Source: Cyclobacterium sp. 1_MG-2023
GTDB lineage: Bacteria > Bacteroidota > Bacteroidia > Cytophagales > Cyclobacteriaceae
DNA length: 64,000 nucleotides
Assembly: GCF_030546805.1 (NCBI RefSeq)
Contig: NZ_JAUOPC010000007.1
Coordinates: 186,001-250,000, forward strand
Reading direction: 5' to 3'
Position numbers and translations under genes: made by a program. The notes beneath the pieces are model-generated. The model was not told the DNA's origin, did no database searches, and was given only the letters and a program-made list of their open reading frames with translations. Of the stretch, positions 1 through 8,973 are shown piece by piece (the stretch's first letter is position 1; each line of letters begins with the position of its first letter).

Positions 1-153
1 CGCTTATAAATATTTGCCAATTTTCTAATTGGCCCCCAAATTCTTTAATTAATTTTTAGAATCCAAAAAATTCCAGCTTTATAACAAAAAAATTGTTCAA
101 TACTAGAATATCTTAGTCTCTAATTAACGTTAATTACTCAACTAAAGATTTTG

Positions 154-236
154 TGGGGGAAACAGGATTCGAACCTGTGAAGACATAAGTCAACGGATTT
201 ACAGTCCGTCCCAGTTGGCCGCTTTGGTATTCCCCC
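154..236 (-). tRNA. tRNA-Tyr (anticodon GTA)
   Basis: Read on the minus strand this is an 83-nt type II tRNA. The acceptor arm GGGGGAA pairs with TTCCCCC, followed by discriminator A; CCA is not encoded. The T-arm shows the usual GGTTCGAATCC core. The anticodon loop carries GTA (plus-strand positions 200-202), which reads Tyr codons, and the long variable arm fits tRNA-Tyr. It lies alone, about 160 bp downstream of the aminopeptidase gene on the same strand, with its own good promoter upstream. Confidence 0.97.
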
Positions 237-299
237 AAAACTCTACATTTGTTACTCCCGAAACCCTCTTTTAAGTTTCTTTGTTGTCGTAACGGATGG

Positions 300-330
300 C
301 AAAATTATACCCTTTTGTCAAAGATTCAAA
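300..330 (-). promoter_or_regulatory. Promoter for tRNA-Tyr
   Basis: On the minus strand TTTG (330-327) is followed after 19 nt by TAATTTTG (307-300). This fits the Bacteroidota primary-sigma pattern TTTG-N19-22-TAnnTTTG exactly. The predicted start near 293 gives a leader of about 57 nt before the tRNA. The role is inferred from position. Confidence 0.55.
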
Positions 331-332
331 AT

Positions 333-367
333 ATTATAAAAAAAAATCTTGAGTTTTTTTTATAATA
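333..367 (-). terminator. AU-rich hairpin behind the aminopeptidase gene
   Basis: ATTATA plus an A-run, a short TCTTGAG loop, then a T-run plus TATAAT make a weak all-A/T hairpin just downstream of the aminopeptidase stop, with nine T on the minus strand. It could end aminopeptidase transcription ahead of the tRNA promoter. The stem has no G/C pairs, so support is modest. Confidence 0.35.
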
Positions 368-394
368 AAAAGTATCTCACTAATCATCAGCATT

Positions 395-3028
395 TTAATT
401 CCCTTCTAAATAGGGAGAAAGATAATACGCTTCATACTCTCGAACCATTTCATCCGTTTCTTTTTCCTGAATGGCCTTGGCTAAGTCAAGCACCCCAGGA
501 TCATCTATGAATCCAAAAAGAGATTGGTAAGCCGCCAACCTGACGTAATTTAACTTGTGTGTAGATGCAATCTCTCCTAAACTGGAAACAGCTCCCTCTG
601 TAGACACTCCCTCTGCACTGGCAAAAAAGTCTCCGTAGTACCCTAGGAAATAATACAAGGATTCTCCGCTTAAGGACACTAACTTCTCATGCATCCACTC
701 TGCCCCTGCTACTTTTTTCTCTCGTGTCAAATAATCTGCAAGGGGAGCGATGATACGGATATTCTCGGCTTCTTTTAACCGTTCAAACAATTCCTCTTTA
801 TTGGCTAGATTCCCTTCTATATCTAAATAGGCAGTCAAAGCAGCCCCTGATACCTGATAAGAAGGTGCATTGATAAGCCTATAGAACAATTGCTGATACT
901 TGCTACCCCCTATTCCGGCCAATGCTTCCAAGGCTGCTGCCCTTACTGCATTGTCAGGGTCTTCTTCTACCAATTTCAGAACCTTATTCTCCAAACTGCT
1001 TTTGTCAGCTTCAGTAGCATCCAATCGATTCATGCGGTGCAAAGCCAACTCACGCACTACATGGAATGGATCCTCCAAAGCCCGCTCTATGGTAGACAAA
1101 TAATTCAATTGGTCGCTGTAATTACTCGTCAAACTATCTAAGGCCTCTACCCTTGCCAAACCTGAAGTAGATAATAGGAACTGCTTTTCTAAATTCTCAA
1201 ATCCCCTGGATTCGAAGCGAAAGCTCAATTGCTCACTGTATTCATCGAATAGGGCAAGTTGAGTGCCTGCACCATTTTGTAGTGGAAATTCCTGCACCGC
1301 CTGATCCAAAACAAAAGATTTCTCTATCCGCTGACCTTCCTTGTAAATACTTACCTTAAATGGGAGCTTAAAAAGCGGCGAATGAGATAAGTCCTGCTGT
1401 TGTTCCAGCTTTAGCAGTATATTTTCATGGTCTGTATCATCCCAACTTATTTTTAACTGAGGATGCCCGGAAGAAAGAAACCATTGATTGAAAAACCAAT
1501 TTAAATCCAAGCCTGAGGCTTTTTCTAAGGCCAGCCTTAAATCATGCACTTCTACACTGCTTAAAGCATTTTGCTTGAGATATGACCTTAACCCATCAAA
1601 AAACACCTCATCTCCCAACAGCTTCCTGAGCATATGCAAAATCCTCCCTCCTTTGGCATAGGTGTGGTTATCAAACATGTCCTCACTGTCCTCATAATAA
1701 AAGCGGATCAGGTCCAATTGCTTCTCTTCTGACTCTGCCAGGTATTGTTCTATGGCGTTAAAATGATGCATATCTGCCTGGTCTCTTCCCTCCTTGTATT
1801 CAAACCACAAATATTCTGAGTAATCGGCAAAAGCTTCATTCAAGGCTAAATTGGCCCAGGATTCAGTGGTCACATAATTCCCAAACCACTGATGGAAGAG
1901 TTCATGGGCAATGATATAATCCCATTCACTATCTAATGCCTCCCTTTCATTTAAATTTAATGCCTCCATAAAAATTGAAAGGGTGGTGTTTTCCATAGCC
2001 CCGGAGACAAAGTCTCTTACAACCACTTGGTCATACTTTGGCCATGGAAAGGGCATGTCAAGCAAATCCGAGAAAAATGTTACCATCTCAGGTGTATTTC
2101 CAAACACTCCTCTTGCCCCTGCTTCGTACTTTGGTTCCACAAAATATCGCAATCTTAATCCATTGACATTTTCTTCAATGGTGGAAAATTCTCCAACAAC
2201 AATGGCTGACAAATAAGGCGCATGAGGAATGGCCATCTGCCAATGGTCTGTTCTGGTACCATCAGCATTCTCCTTACTTCCAAGCATTTCTCCATTGCTA
2301 AGACTTATGTATTGGGCAGGTACAGTTAAATAAAAATCGTGGGTTTGCCTTTCATTGGGACTATCAATGGTGGGAAACCACTTTGAACTAAATACAGTCT
2401 CTCCTTGGGTCCAAATTTGAACGGGCTTATCCTTGTCATGCCTATCAGGGTTAATATAATACAGCCCTTTGGTATCCGTGATTGCTGTGCTCCCTTCCTT
2501 GTCTCCTTTCTCCGGAAAAGCCGTATAGGCTATGGCTATATGCAAGGTATCTTCTTTACCCTGCCTCTCCGGTAATGACAAGATTAATTTCTCTTGGTCA
2601 TAGTCAAAGCTTAACGGGTGATCTTTTCCATCTTCTAATAAGTATGCCCTGTGCACGTCAAAATCTTTGGCATCCAAAACCAATTCCTTTTGCGGATAGG
2701 CATAAGGTTTTAAGGTTAAAATTGCCTTCCCTTTTACCGTCCGATTTACATAATCGAAGGCAAGCTCTAAGTTGGTATGCAATAAGTCAAAAGCCCTGGG
2801 TCGACTAGCCCTATATTCCTTCATTGCTAGCTCATGGGCGAGGATACGCTCACGATTATCTACTTGCTTTTGTGCTGCCAATGAATCATTTGGCACCCCC
2901 TCTGTAATATTAGGCACCGGGTTAATAGTAGATGCACTCTTGCAGGAAAAAGCTAAAAGTAGTGCAATAAAACAGTAAATTGAAGTGCTATAGGTAGGCC
3001 GCATATTAAGCATAGGGATTTTATTCAA
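395..3028 (-). CDS. M1 family aminopeptidase, lipoprotein
   Basis: Zinc metallopeptidase of the M1 (gluzincin) family, expected to trim N-terminal residues from peptides outside the cytoplasm. Seen: an N-terminal hydrophobic stretch ending in a lipobox-like LAFSC (Cys29); the substrate-binding GAMEN motif at about 343-347; zinc site HELFH at 375-379 with the third ligand Glu398 in NEAF, the normal HExxH-x18-E spacing. The region after about 630 looks like HEAT-type helical repeats, as in the M1 C-terminal domain. At 877 residues it is a full-length member. The first Met is used; Met9 is a possible alternative. A promoter-like site lies about 70 bp upstream. Exact peptide specificity cannot be read from the sequence. 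Confidence 0.93.
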   Translation of the reverse strand: MNKIPMLNMRPTYSTSIYCFIALLLAFSCKSASTINPVPNITEGVPNDSLAAQKQVDNRERILAHELAMKEYRASRPRAFDLLHTNLELAFDYVNRTVKGKAILTLKPYAYPQKELVLDAKDFDVHRAYLLEDGKDHPLSFDYDQEKLILSLPERQGKEDTLHIAIAYTAFPEKGDKEGSTAITDTKGLYYINPDRHDKDKPVQIWTQGETVFSSKWFPTIDSPNERQTHDFYLTVPAQYISLSNGEMLGSKENADGTRTDHWQMAIPHAPYLSAIVVGEFSTIEENVNGLRLRYFVEPKYEAGARGVFGNTPEMVTFFSDLLDMPFPWPKYDQVVVRDFVSGAMENTTLSIFMEALNLNEREALDSEWDYIIAHELFHQWFGNYVTTESWANLALNEAFADYSEYLWFEYKEGRDQADMHHFNAIEQYLAESEEKQLDLIRFYYEDSEDMFDNHTYAKGGRILHMLRKLLGDEVFFDGLRSYLKQNALSSVEVHDLRLALEKASGLDLNWFFNQWFLSSGHPQLKISWDDTDHENILLKLEQQQDLSHSPLFKLPFKVSIYKEGQRIEKSFVLDQAVQEFPLQNGAGTQLALFDEYSEQLSFRFESRGFENLEKQFLLSTSGLARVEALDSLTSNYSDQLNYLSTIERALEDPFHVVRELALHRMNRLDATEADKSSLENKVLKLVEEDPDNAVRAAALEALAGIGGSKYQQLFYRLINAPSYQVSGAALTAYLDIEGNLANKEELFERLKEAENIRIIAPLADYLTREKKVAGAEWMHEKLVSLSGESLYYFLGYYGDFFASAEGVSTEGAVSSLGEIASTHKLNYVRLAAYQSLFGFIDDPGVLDLAKAIQEKETDEMVREYEAYYLSPYLEGN

Positions 3029-3094
3029 TTTTTAAACAATATCTATTTAAACAGATGCAAACAGTGTGAAACATGGAATTAGCCATCTGGTTTT

Positions 3095-3127
3095 CAAAAA
3101 TAAGTAAACCACTAAAGCTAAACCAAA
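3095..3127 (-). promoter_or_regulatory. Promoter for the M1 aminopeptidase gene
   Basis: Minus-strand TTTG (3127-3124), a 21-nt spacer, then TATTTTTG (3102-3095), matching the Bacteroidota TTTG / TAnnTTTG pattern. It would give a leader of about 60 nt. Confidence 0.5.
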
Positions 3128-3167
3128 CAATTCGTTTTATTATCTATTCTATTAAACATTTATTTAT

Positions 3168-3181
3168 GGCAAACGTTTGCC
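3168..3181. promoter_or_regulatory. LacI-family-like operator palindrome
   Basis: GGCAAACGTTTGCC is a perfect 14-nt palindrome with a central CG. Its core GCAAACGTTTGC has the form of operators bound by LacI/GalR-family repressors, such as the enterobacterial PurR box. It sits about 40 bp upstream of the aminopeptidase promoter. No LacI-type regulator is encoded in this window, so the binding protein is unknown. Confidence 0.35.
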
Positions 3182-3531
3182 CAGGCCAAGTAGTTTAAGA
3201 TTGTTTTCAGGCCAACCAAAAGCCTACCGGTACCTAACTGAATAAACGTTTCAAGTCGAAACCGCCTATCCCTCCTTCAATCCTCAACGGTAAGAATTGA
3301 AAACACAAGCCAATAAGCCTACAAACTAGCAACTAGCTTTTTGGAATAATTCCAAACAATACCTTACCTTGTCAAAGTTTAAGCTTGACAATATCTTGAT
3401 AATCCATGTTTTACCTTTAATAAGGCACTTTTATAAAATTTGAGTTAACAATAAACAGGTCATAAGATCTGGTGGGCTACCAAAATTTAAGCATAAAATT
3501 CACAAGTATTCTGCCATTTTTAGCTTTAAGA

Positions 3532-3563
3532 TTTAGTATTCTAAAAACAAGGATTTATATTTG
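3532..3563 (+). promoter_or_regulatory. Candidate promoter for pyrH-frr
   Basis: TATATTTG (3556-3563) fits the TAnnTTTG element. An imperfect upstream element TTTAG lies at 3532-3536, about 19 nt before it. It would give a leader of about 70 nt to the pyrH ATG. Confidence 0.35.
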
Positions 3564-3642
3564 TCGGGCTTATTGAGATCAAGAAATTTTTAATAGTCCT
3601 AATCAAGGCCTTTCACTAGTAAAACTGAAAACAATTCGGAAG

Positions 3643-4353
3643 ATGAAATACAAACGAATACTCCTTAAGCTTAGCGGAGAAGCCCTGATGGGAGACAATA
3701 GCTATGGCATTGATTCCAAAAGACTTCAAGAATATGCCACTCAGATTAAAAATGTTCATGATCTTGGCGTGGAAATTGCCATTGTCATAGGGGGAGGTAA
3801 TATCTTTAGAGGTGTACAAGCAGGCAAAGTTGGAATAGATCGGGTTCAAGGAGATTACATGGGAATGTTAGCTACCTTAATTAATGCGATGGCACTTCAG
3901 AGTTCACTTGAGCAAAACGGCATGTATACACGCCTTATGTCCGGTATTAAAGTGGAAAGTGTTTGCGAACCTTTTATAAGAAGGAGAGCCATTCGTCATT
4001 TAGAAAAAGGGAGAATTGTAATTTTTGGTGCCGGAATTGGCAATCCATATTTCACTACCGACTCTACAGCCAGCTTAAGAGCCATAGAAATTGAAGCTGA
4101 GGTGGTACTTAAAGGTACAAGAGTGGATGGGGTCTATACAGCAGACCCTGAAAAAAACCCTACTGCCACGAGGTATTCTAACATCACATTTCAAGAGGTT
4201 TATGAGAAAAACCTTAATGTAATGGACATGACAGCTTTTACATTATGTCAAGAAAACAATCTCCCAATCATTGTTTTTGATATGAACAAAACGGATAACC
4301 TTTTGGACCTTATCAATGGCAAGGAAGTTGGTACGTTGATCACATCTAAATAA
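3643..4353 (+). CDS. pyrH: UMP kinase
   Basis: Phosphorylates UMP to UDP in pyrimidine nucleotide synthesis; cytoplasmic hexamer of the amino-acid-kinase fold. Seen: N-terminal KLSGEALMG (residues 9-17), GGGNIFRG at about 50-57, and the C-terminal [15 protein letters not shown] and GTLI segments typical of bacterial PyrH. Length 236 is normal. The ATG start places the first beta strand KYKRILLKL directly at the N-terminus, as in the family. The stop is 8 bp before frr, and the pyrH-frr pair is a widespread bacterial arrangement, so the two are almost certainly co-transcribed. Confidence 0.97.
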   Translation: MKYKRILLKLSGEALMGDNSYGIDSKRLQEYATQIKNVHDLGVEIAIVIGGGNIFRGVQAGKVGIDRVQGDYMGMLATLINAMALQSSLEQNGMYTRLMSGIKVESVCEPFIRRRAIRHLEKGRIVIFGAGIGNPYFTTDSTASLRAIEIEAEVVLKGTRVDGVYTADPEKNPTATRYSNITFQEVYEKNLNVMDMTAFTLCQENNLPIIVFDMNKTDNLLDLINGKEVGTLITSK

Positions 4354-4361
4354 TTTAACTC

Positions 4362-4922
4362 ATGGAAGAGATTCAGCTTTACTTAGAAGAGGCAAAGTCT
4401 TTGATGGACAAAGCAGTTCAGCATACAATTGCCGAATTAATAAAAATAAGAGCAGGCAAAGCCATGCCTAATTTCTTGGATGGTATAATGGTGGTCTATT
4501 ATGGCAACCCAACTCCATTACAACAGGTAGCCTCTATCACTACTCCAGATGCCAGGACCTTGGCCATCAAACCTTGGGAACAAAAGTTAATTCCGGAAGT
4601 AGAAAAAGCAATCATCAACTCCGACCTAGGTTTAAATCCTCAGAACAATGGAGAAATGGTATTATTGAGCGTACCACCATTAACTGAGGAGCGTAGAAAA
4701 AACTTGGTAAAGCAGGTGAAAAATGAGTGTGAGAACGGAAAAATAAGTATACGAAACGTTAGAAAAGACACCAACGATGGCCTGCGAAAGCTTCAAAAAG
4801 AAGGTGTAGCCGAAGACGATGTTAAAAGAGCCGAAGATACTGTTCAGAAAATGACTGATCAGCATTCTGCTAAAATAGACGAGCTATACGCTAAGAAAGA
4901 AGCTGAAATAATGACGATATAA
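4362..4922 (+). CDS. frr: Ribosome recycling factor
   Basis: Splits post-termination ribosomes together with EF-G. Seen: full-length 186 residues, IRAGKAMPNFLDGI near residues 29-42, the PPLTEERRKNLVKQVK signature near 105-120, and the helical C-terminal tail with conserved RNVRKDTND. It follows pyrH with an 8-bp gap and ends in a strong terminator, so pyrH-frr forms a two-gene operon. Confidence 0.97.
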   Translation: MEEIQLYLEEAKSLMDKAVQHTIAELIKIRAGKAMPNFLDGIMVVYYGNPTPLQQVASITTPDARTLAIKPWEQKLIPEVEKAIINSDLGLNPQNNGEMVLLSVPPLTEERRKNLVKQVKNECENGKISIRNVRKDTNDGLRKLQKEGVAEDDVKRAEDTVQKMTDQHSAKIDELYAKKEAEIMTI

Positions 4923-4946
4923 GTCAATATTATCCCATACGATACC

Positions 4947-4980
4947 AAGCCCTGCATTTTTAATGTTAGGGCTTTTTTTT
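4947..4980 (+). terminator. Rho-independent terminator of pyrH-frr
   Basis: AAGCCCT pairs with AGGGCTT, extended by GCA/TGT, and is followed by a run of eight T, 25 bp after the frr stop. Confidence 0.87.
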
Positions 4981-5005
4981 ATCCTGAAGATTAAGGAGGC
5001 TGATA

Positions 5006-5164
5006 TACCCCGAGCCATACAATAAGATTCAAATGTTTTAACCGTAAGAAAATCAGACTTTTGAGGGATTTAAAAATAGTATCACTAGGGTGAAACCCAA
5101 AATTGCAACGATTGACAGGTTTTGAAGTGATTTCAGCAGGTAATAGATTGATTATTTCGGGTTT
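5006..5164 (-). repeat. Decayed copy of a palindromic intergenic element
   Basis: The reverse complement begins AAACCCGAAATAATCAATC and matches the element at 17175-17353 in order: the terminal AACCCGAAAT, then AATCTATTAC, TGCTGAAATC, CTTCAAAA, later CTGATTTTCTT and AATC-TATT near the far end. Several internal blocks differ and the internal stem is degraded. It is an older, diverged member of the same family, in opposite orientation. Confidence 0.6.
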
Positions 5165-5779
5165 AAAGAAATTTGGTGAGATGAATTTATAAGCTTATTT
5201 ACAAATACAATCCCCCCCCCTGAAAGGCAAACACTTTCCTTTCTCTACATAAAAAAATAAAGAACAGACAGCCATAAGCTGACCATTCTTTTCTGTATTA
5301 AACCTTATCCTACAAATATAGGTAAATACAAATAGATAAAAAATTTCTTGCCTCTTCGAAGACTCTTTGCCTGCAAGACAAAATACCAAATCAACGCTTC
5401 AAATATTAGCTCCCCAGAATCAATCTAAAATTTACTATTTTTCCCAATAGTTTAATTACAAAAATCAAATTTCAACATTAATACTCAAATAGAAAAAGCC
5501 TTTGGCTGAAACATCCTTAATAGATTCTATTTTTTCTTTAAATTTCATTTTTTTTAGATTTTTCGTTTTAGTAAAAAATAACTGTTTTTTTATATAAATA
5601 TTAAAATTATAAATGTTTTTTTAACACTTTTATTGAATAGCTAAACAAATTTAAACGGTGATATAATAAGGCATTTTTATGCTACAATTACCTTATTGTT
5701 TATTATAAAAATTACCAGCAACTTTAAGTGTTATTTTAACAATAACGCCTAAACATTTATTAACCTAATTCAATAAAGA
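5165..5779. other. AT-rich leader region upstream of the SusC gene
   Basis: About 600 bp without a supportable gene. It is strongly AT-rich toward the SusC start and contains a nine-C homopolymer at 5212-5220. A short antisense open frame at 5195-5389 has no recognisable features and is not called. I found no exact TAnnTTTG promoter close to the SusC start. Confidence 0.5.
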
Positions 5780-8700
5780 ATGCAAAACTATTTACCCAGA
5801 ACAAAATTGTTTTTGTTGGGCCTGGCCTTGCTTTTGTCAAGCAGCCTAACATTACATGCCCAGTCCAGGGAAGTAACCGGGACAGTCATATCCGGGGAGG
5901 ATGATTTGCCTTTACCGGGTGTTTCGGTATTGGTGAAGGGCACCACTAGAGGTGCAGTCACTGACATCGATGGTAACTATTCCATCAACCTACAGGAATC
6001 CGATGAAACCATCGTTTTCTCCTTCGTAGGTTTTGTAAGTCAGGAGGTTACAGTGGACAACCAAAGCACCATCGACATCACCTTAAACCCTGACATGCAA
6101 TCCTTAGGAGAGGTTGTAGTCGTGGGATATGGTGAGCAAAAGAAGGAAACCATCACAGGTTCCGTATCTACAGTAAAAGGTGGCGATTTGGTGAAATCTC
6201 CGGCGATGAATTTATCCAATTCCATCGCAGGTAGGATGTCAGGTGTGATCGCTGTTAACAGAAGCGGTGAGCCCGGTTATGACGGTGCAGGCATTAGGAT
6301 TCGTGGTTCCAACACACTTGGAAACAATGATGCCCTGATTGTAATTGATGGTATCCCTGCCAGAGCAGGAGGAATTGACCGATTAAACCCTAACGACATT
6401 GAAAACATATCCGTACTAAAGGATGCATCTGCAGCCATTTATGGAGCAAGAGCTGCCAACGGTGTGATTTTGGTTACCACAAAAAGAGGGAAAGAAGGAA
6501 AGCCTGAGCTTACCTATCAATTTAACCAAGGCTTTGCCCAACCAACAACCATTCCCAAGCTGGCTGATGCAGCCCAATACGGTGAAATGTTGAATGACTT
6601 AAATGTCTATGAGCTACCTACCAATGAGTGGAGAGCTGCTACAGATGCTTATCGATCTACAGGTACCTACATCACCCAGGCAGGTCAAGAGCGAACAGCT
6701 CCATTTAGTCCGGAAGCCTTGGCTTTGCACCGTGCAGGAACAGACCCTTGGAATTACCCAAATACCGATTGGTATGGGGAAACTTTAAAAACCTGGTCTC
6801 CTCAGTCTAGACATAATCTACAACTGAATGGAGGTTCTGAAAGTTTAAGGTACATGGCATCATTGGGATACCAAAACCAAGATGCCTATTATAAAAACTC
6901 TGCTACCGGATTCAAACAATACGATATGCGAATCAACCTTGATGCTAAGATCAATGAATACATTGACCTTCAGCTGGGTGTATTGGCCCGTCAGGAGTAC
7001 CGTTTTTTTCCAACCAGAGGTGCCGGAGCAATTTTCAGGATGCAGATGAGAGGAAAGCCACACGAGCCGGCCTATTGGCCTGACGGCAGACCCGGTCCGG
7101 ATATTGAAAATGGAGAAAACCCAGTGGTGATCACCACGAATGCAACCGGCTATGACAGAGATACTAGAAATTATTTCCAAACCAATGGTGCTCTAAACAT
7201 CAAAATACCCGGAGTGGAAGGTTTGAAATTTCAAGGTACTGCCGCAATTGATAACCTAAACAGGTTACAAAAAAGATGGGAAACCCCATGGACCCTATAC
7301 CAAAAAGGTAGTGGATTTGAGGCAGATGGTGTTACCCCTATCTTGGTAGCAAGTCAAAGAGGACCAGCCGAGCCTAGGTTAACACAAACAAATATCAACC
7401 AACTAAATATCTTATTGGGTGGTGTATTTACTTATGAAAGGCAAATTGGTGACCATGGTTTCAATGCCTTGGCCGGTGTCAATAAGGAAACGGTAGAAGG
7501 CAATGACTTCTTTGCCTACCGAAGGTATTTCATTTCTCCTGCCATTGATCAAATGTTTGCCGGTGGAGATGCAGAAAAAAACAATGGCGGTGGAGCTTTC
7601 ACCAGAGGAAGGCTTAACTATTTCGGAAGGGTTGCTTATAACTATCAGGAAAAATATTTATTCGAATTCCTATGGAGATATGATGGATCCTATATTTTTC
7701 CTGAAGCATCTAGGTTTGGTTTCTTCCCGGGCGTAATGGCCGGTTGGGTGATTTCGGAAGAGAACTTCTGGAAAAACAACATTACCGCCATGGACTTCTT
7801 CAAAATCAGGGGGTCTTGGGGACAAATGGGGAATGATCAGATTTATTATGATGGTTCTTTACAAGAATATCAATTCTTAGCAACCTATGGTTTCAGTAGC
7901 CAAATCTTGCAAAACACTGAAGCCAAAACCTTGTATGAAACAAGGGTACCGAACAATGCCATTACTTGGGAAGTAGCAAACAATTCCAATATTGGTATAG
8001 AAGGACAACTGCTTCAAGGAAAAATCTTTTTTGAATTTGATTACTTCTATAACAAACGAACCAATATCCTTTGGAGGAAAAATGCTTCTGTACCACAATC
8101 AAGCGGCTTGGCTTCCTTGCTTCCGGCAGAGAATATCGGAGAAGTGGAAAACAAGGGTTTTGATATCAATATTGGCTACAGGGGACAAACAGGAGACATC
8201 TCTTATAGTGTAAGTGCCAATGGCGGTTATGCCAAAAACAAGATTCTTTTTTGGGATGAGCCCCCGGGAGCCCCTTCTTGGCAACTGTCAACCGGCAGCC
8301 CCATGAATACTCCTAATCCTGTATATTTATACGATGGTGTTTTCCCGAATCAGGCAGCAATTGATGCGGAGACCCTGGATTATTCTGACATCACCAATAA
8401 CTTACGTCCCGGTGACATGAAGTTTAAAGATTATGATGGCGATGGAGCAATTACACCACTTGACAGGGTGAGACTGGACAGAAATAATATTCCAAGATTT
8501 CAAGGGGGTGTCAATCTAAATGCTTCTTTCAGAAACTGGGATTTAGCCATCTTATTCCAAGGAGCTGCCGGCGCCATCGCTCAGGTTAGTCTTGGAGAGT
8601 CCGGTAACATCGGTAATTACCTTTTAGAGTTTTACGAAAACAGATGGACTGTAGACAACGAAAGCTCAGTTTATCCTAGGATTGCCAACAGAAGTGACCA

Positions 8701-8956
8701 ATATTATTCCAATGGAAATGACTTCTGGTTCAGAAGTTCAGATTACATTCGATTAAAAAACTTTGAGGTCGGTTATACCGTGCCACAGCAGTTTGGCGAA
8801 AGGTTTGGCATTAGCAACTTGAGGTTTTATGCCAATGGGCTGAATCTTATTACCTGGGATAAATTAAAAGTATATGATCCTGAATCAGACAATGCAACAG
8901 GACAATACTATCCACAAGCTAGGGTAATCAATGCTGGTCTATCCGTAACATTCTAA
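5780..8956 (+). CDS. SusC/RagA-family TonB-linked outer-membrane protein
   Basis: TonB-dependent outer-membrane channel that, with its SusD partner, imports oligomeric nutrients. Domains: signal peptide 1-27 (cleavage near LHA-Q), carboxypeptidase-D-like regulatory domain about 31-105 (TVISGEDDLPLPGVSV), a TonB-box-like EVVVVGYGEQKK at 111-122, plug domain about 123-235 with the SusC signature NPNDIENISVLKDASAAIYG and GVILVTTKRG, then the beta-barrel to 1058. The length is normal for SusC. The SusD gene follows after 17 bp. The substrate is unknown: no glycoside hydrolase, sulfatase or peptidase gene follows, only FG-GAP and haloperoxidase-like genes. No N-terminal signaling extension for an anti-sigma factor is present. 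Confidence 0.96.
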   Translation: MQNYLPRTKLFLLGLALLLSSSLTLHAQSREVTGTVISGEDDLPLPGVSVLVKGTTRGAVTDIDGNYSINLQESDETIVFSFVGFVSQEVTVDNQSTIDITLNPDMQSLGEVVVVGYGEQKKETITGSVSTVKGGDLVKSPAMNLSNSIAGRMSGVIAVNRSGEPGYDGAGIRIRGSNTLGNNDALIVIDGIPARAGGIDRLNPNDIENISVLKDASAAIYGARAANGVILVTTKRGKEGKPELTYQFNQGFAQPTTIPKLADAAQYGEMLNDLNVYELPTNEWRAATDAYRSTGTYITQAGQERTAPFSPEALALHRAGTDPWNYPNTDWYGETLKTWSPQSRHNLQLNGGSESLRYMASLGYQNQDAYYKNSATGFKQYDMRINLDAKINEYIDLQLGVLARQEYRFFPTRGAGAIFRMQMRGKPHEPAYWPDGRPGPDIENGENPVVITTNATGYDRDTRNYFQTNGALNIKIPGVEGLKFQGTAAIDNLNRLQKRWETPWTLYQKGSGFEADGVTPILVASQRGPAEPRLTQTNINQLNILLGGVFTYERQIGDHGFNALAGVNKETVEGNDFFAYRRYFISPAIDQMFAGGDAEKNNGGGAFTRGRLNYFGRVAYNYQEKYLFEFLWRYDGSYIFPEASRFGFFPGVMAGWVISEENFWKNNITAMDFFKIRGSWGQMGNDQIYYDGSLQEYQFLATYGFSSQILQNTEAKTLYETRVPNNAITWEVANNSNIGIEGQLLQGKIFFEFDYFYNKRTNILWRKNASVPQSSGLASLLPAENIGEVENKGFDINIGYRGQTGDISYSVSANGGYAKNKILFWDEPPGAPSWQLSTGSPMNTPNPVYLYDGVFPNQAAIDAETLDYSDITNNLRPGDMKFKDYDGDGAITPLDRVRLDRNNIPRFQGGVNLNASFRNWDLAILFQGAAGAIAQVSLGESGNIGNYLLEFYENRWTVDNESSVYPRIANRSDQYYSNGNDFWFRSSDYIRLKNFEVGYTVPQQFGERFGISNLRFYANGLNLITWDKLKVYDPESDNATGQYYPQARVINAGLSVTF

Positions 8957-8973
8957 ATCCTAAAACATTGAAT

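Larger units (their letters stand above)
3029..3642. other. Intergenic region with two perfect palindromes
   Basis: A 614-bp divergent spacer between the aminopeptidase gene and pyrH, with no convincing ORF. It holds a promoter for each flanking gene and two perfect palindromes: GGCAAACGTTTGCC (3168-3181) and TTTGGAATAATTCCAAA (3340-3356). Nothing else is recognised in it. Confidence 0.6.

Noticed and set aside
5195-5389. 64-codon open frame on the minus strand in the SusC leader region
   Set aside because: It spans the nine-C run, has no start signal, promoter or recognisable protein features, and lies in a degraded spacer.
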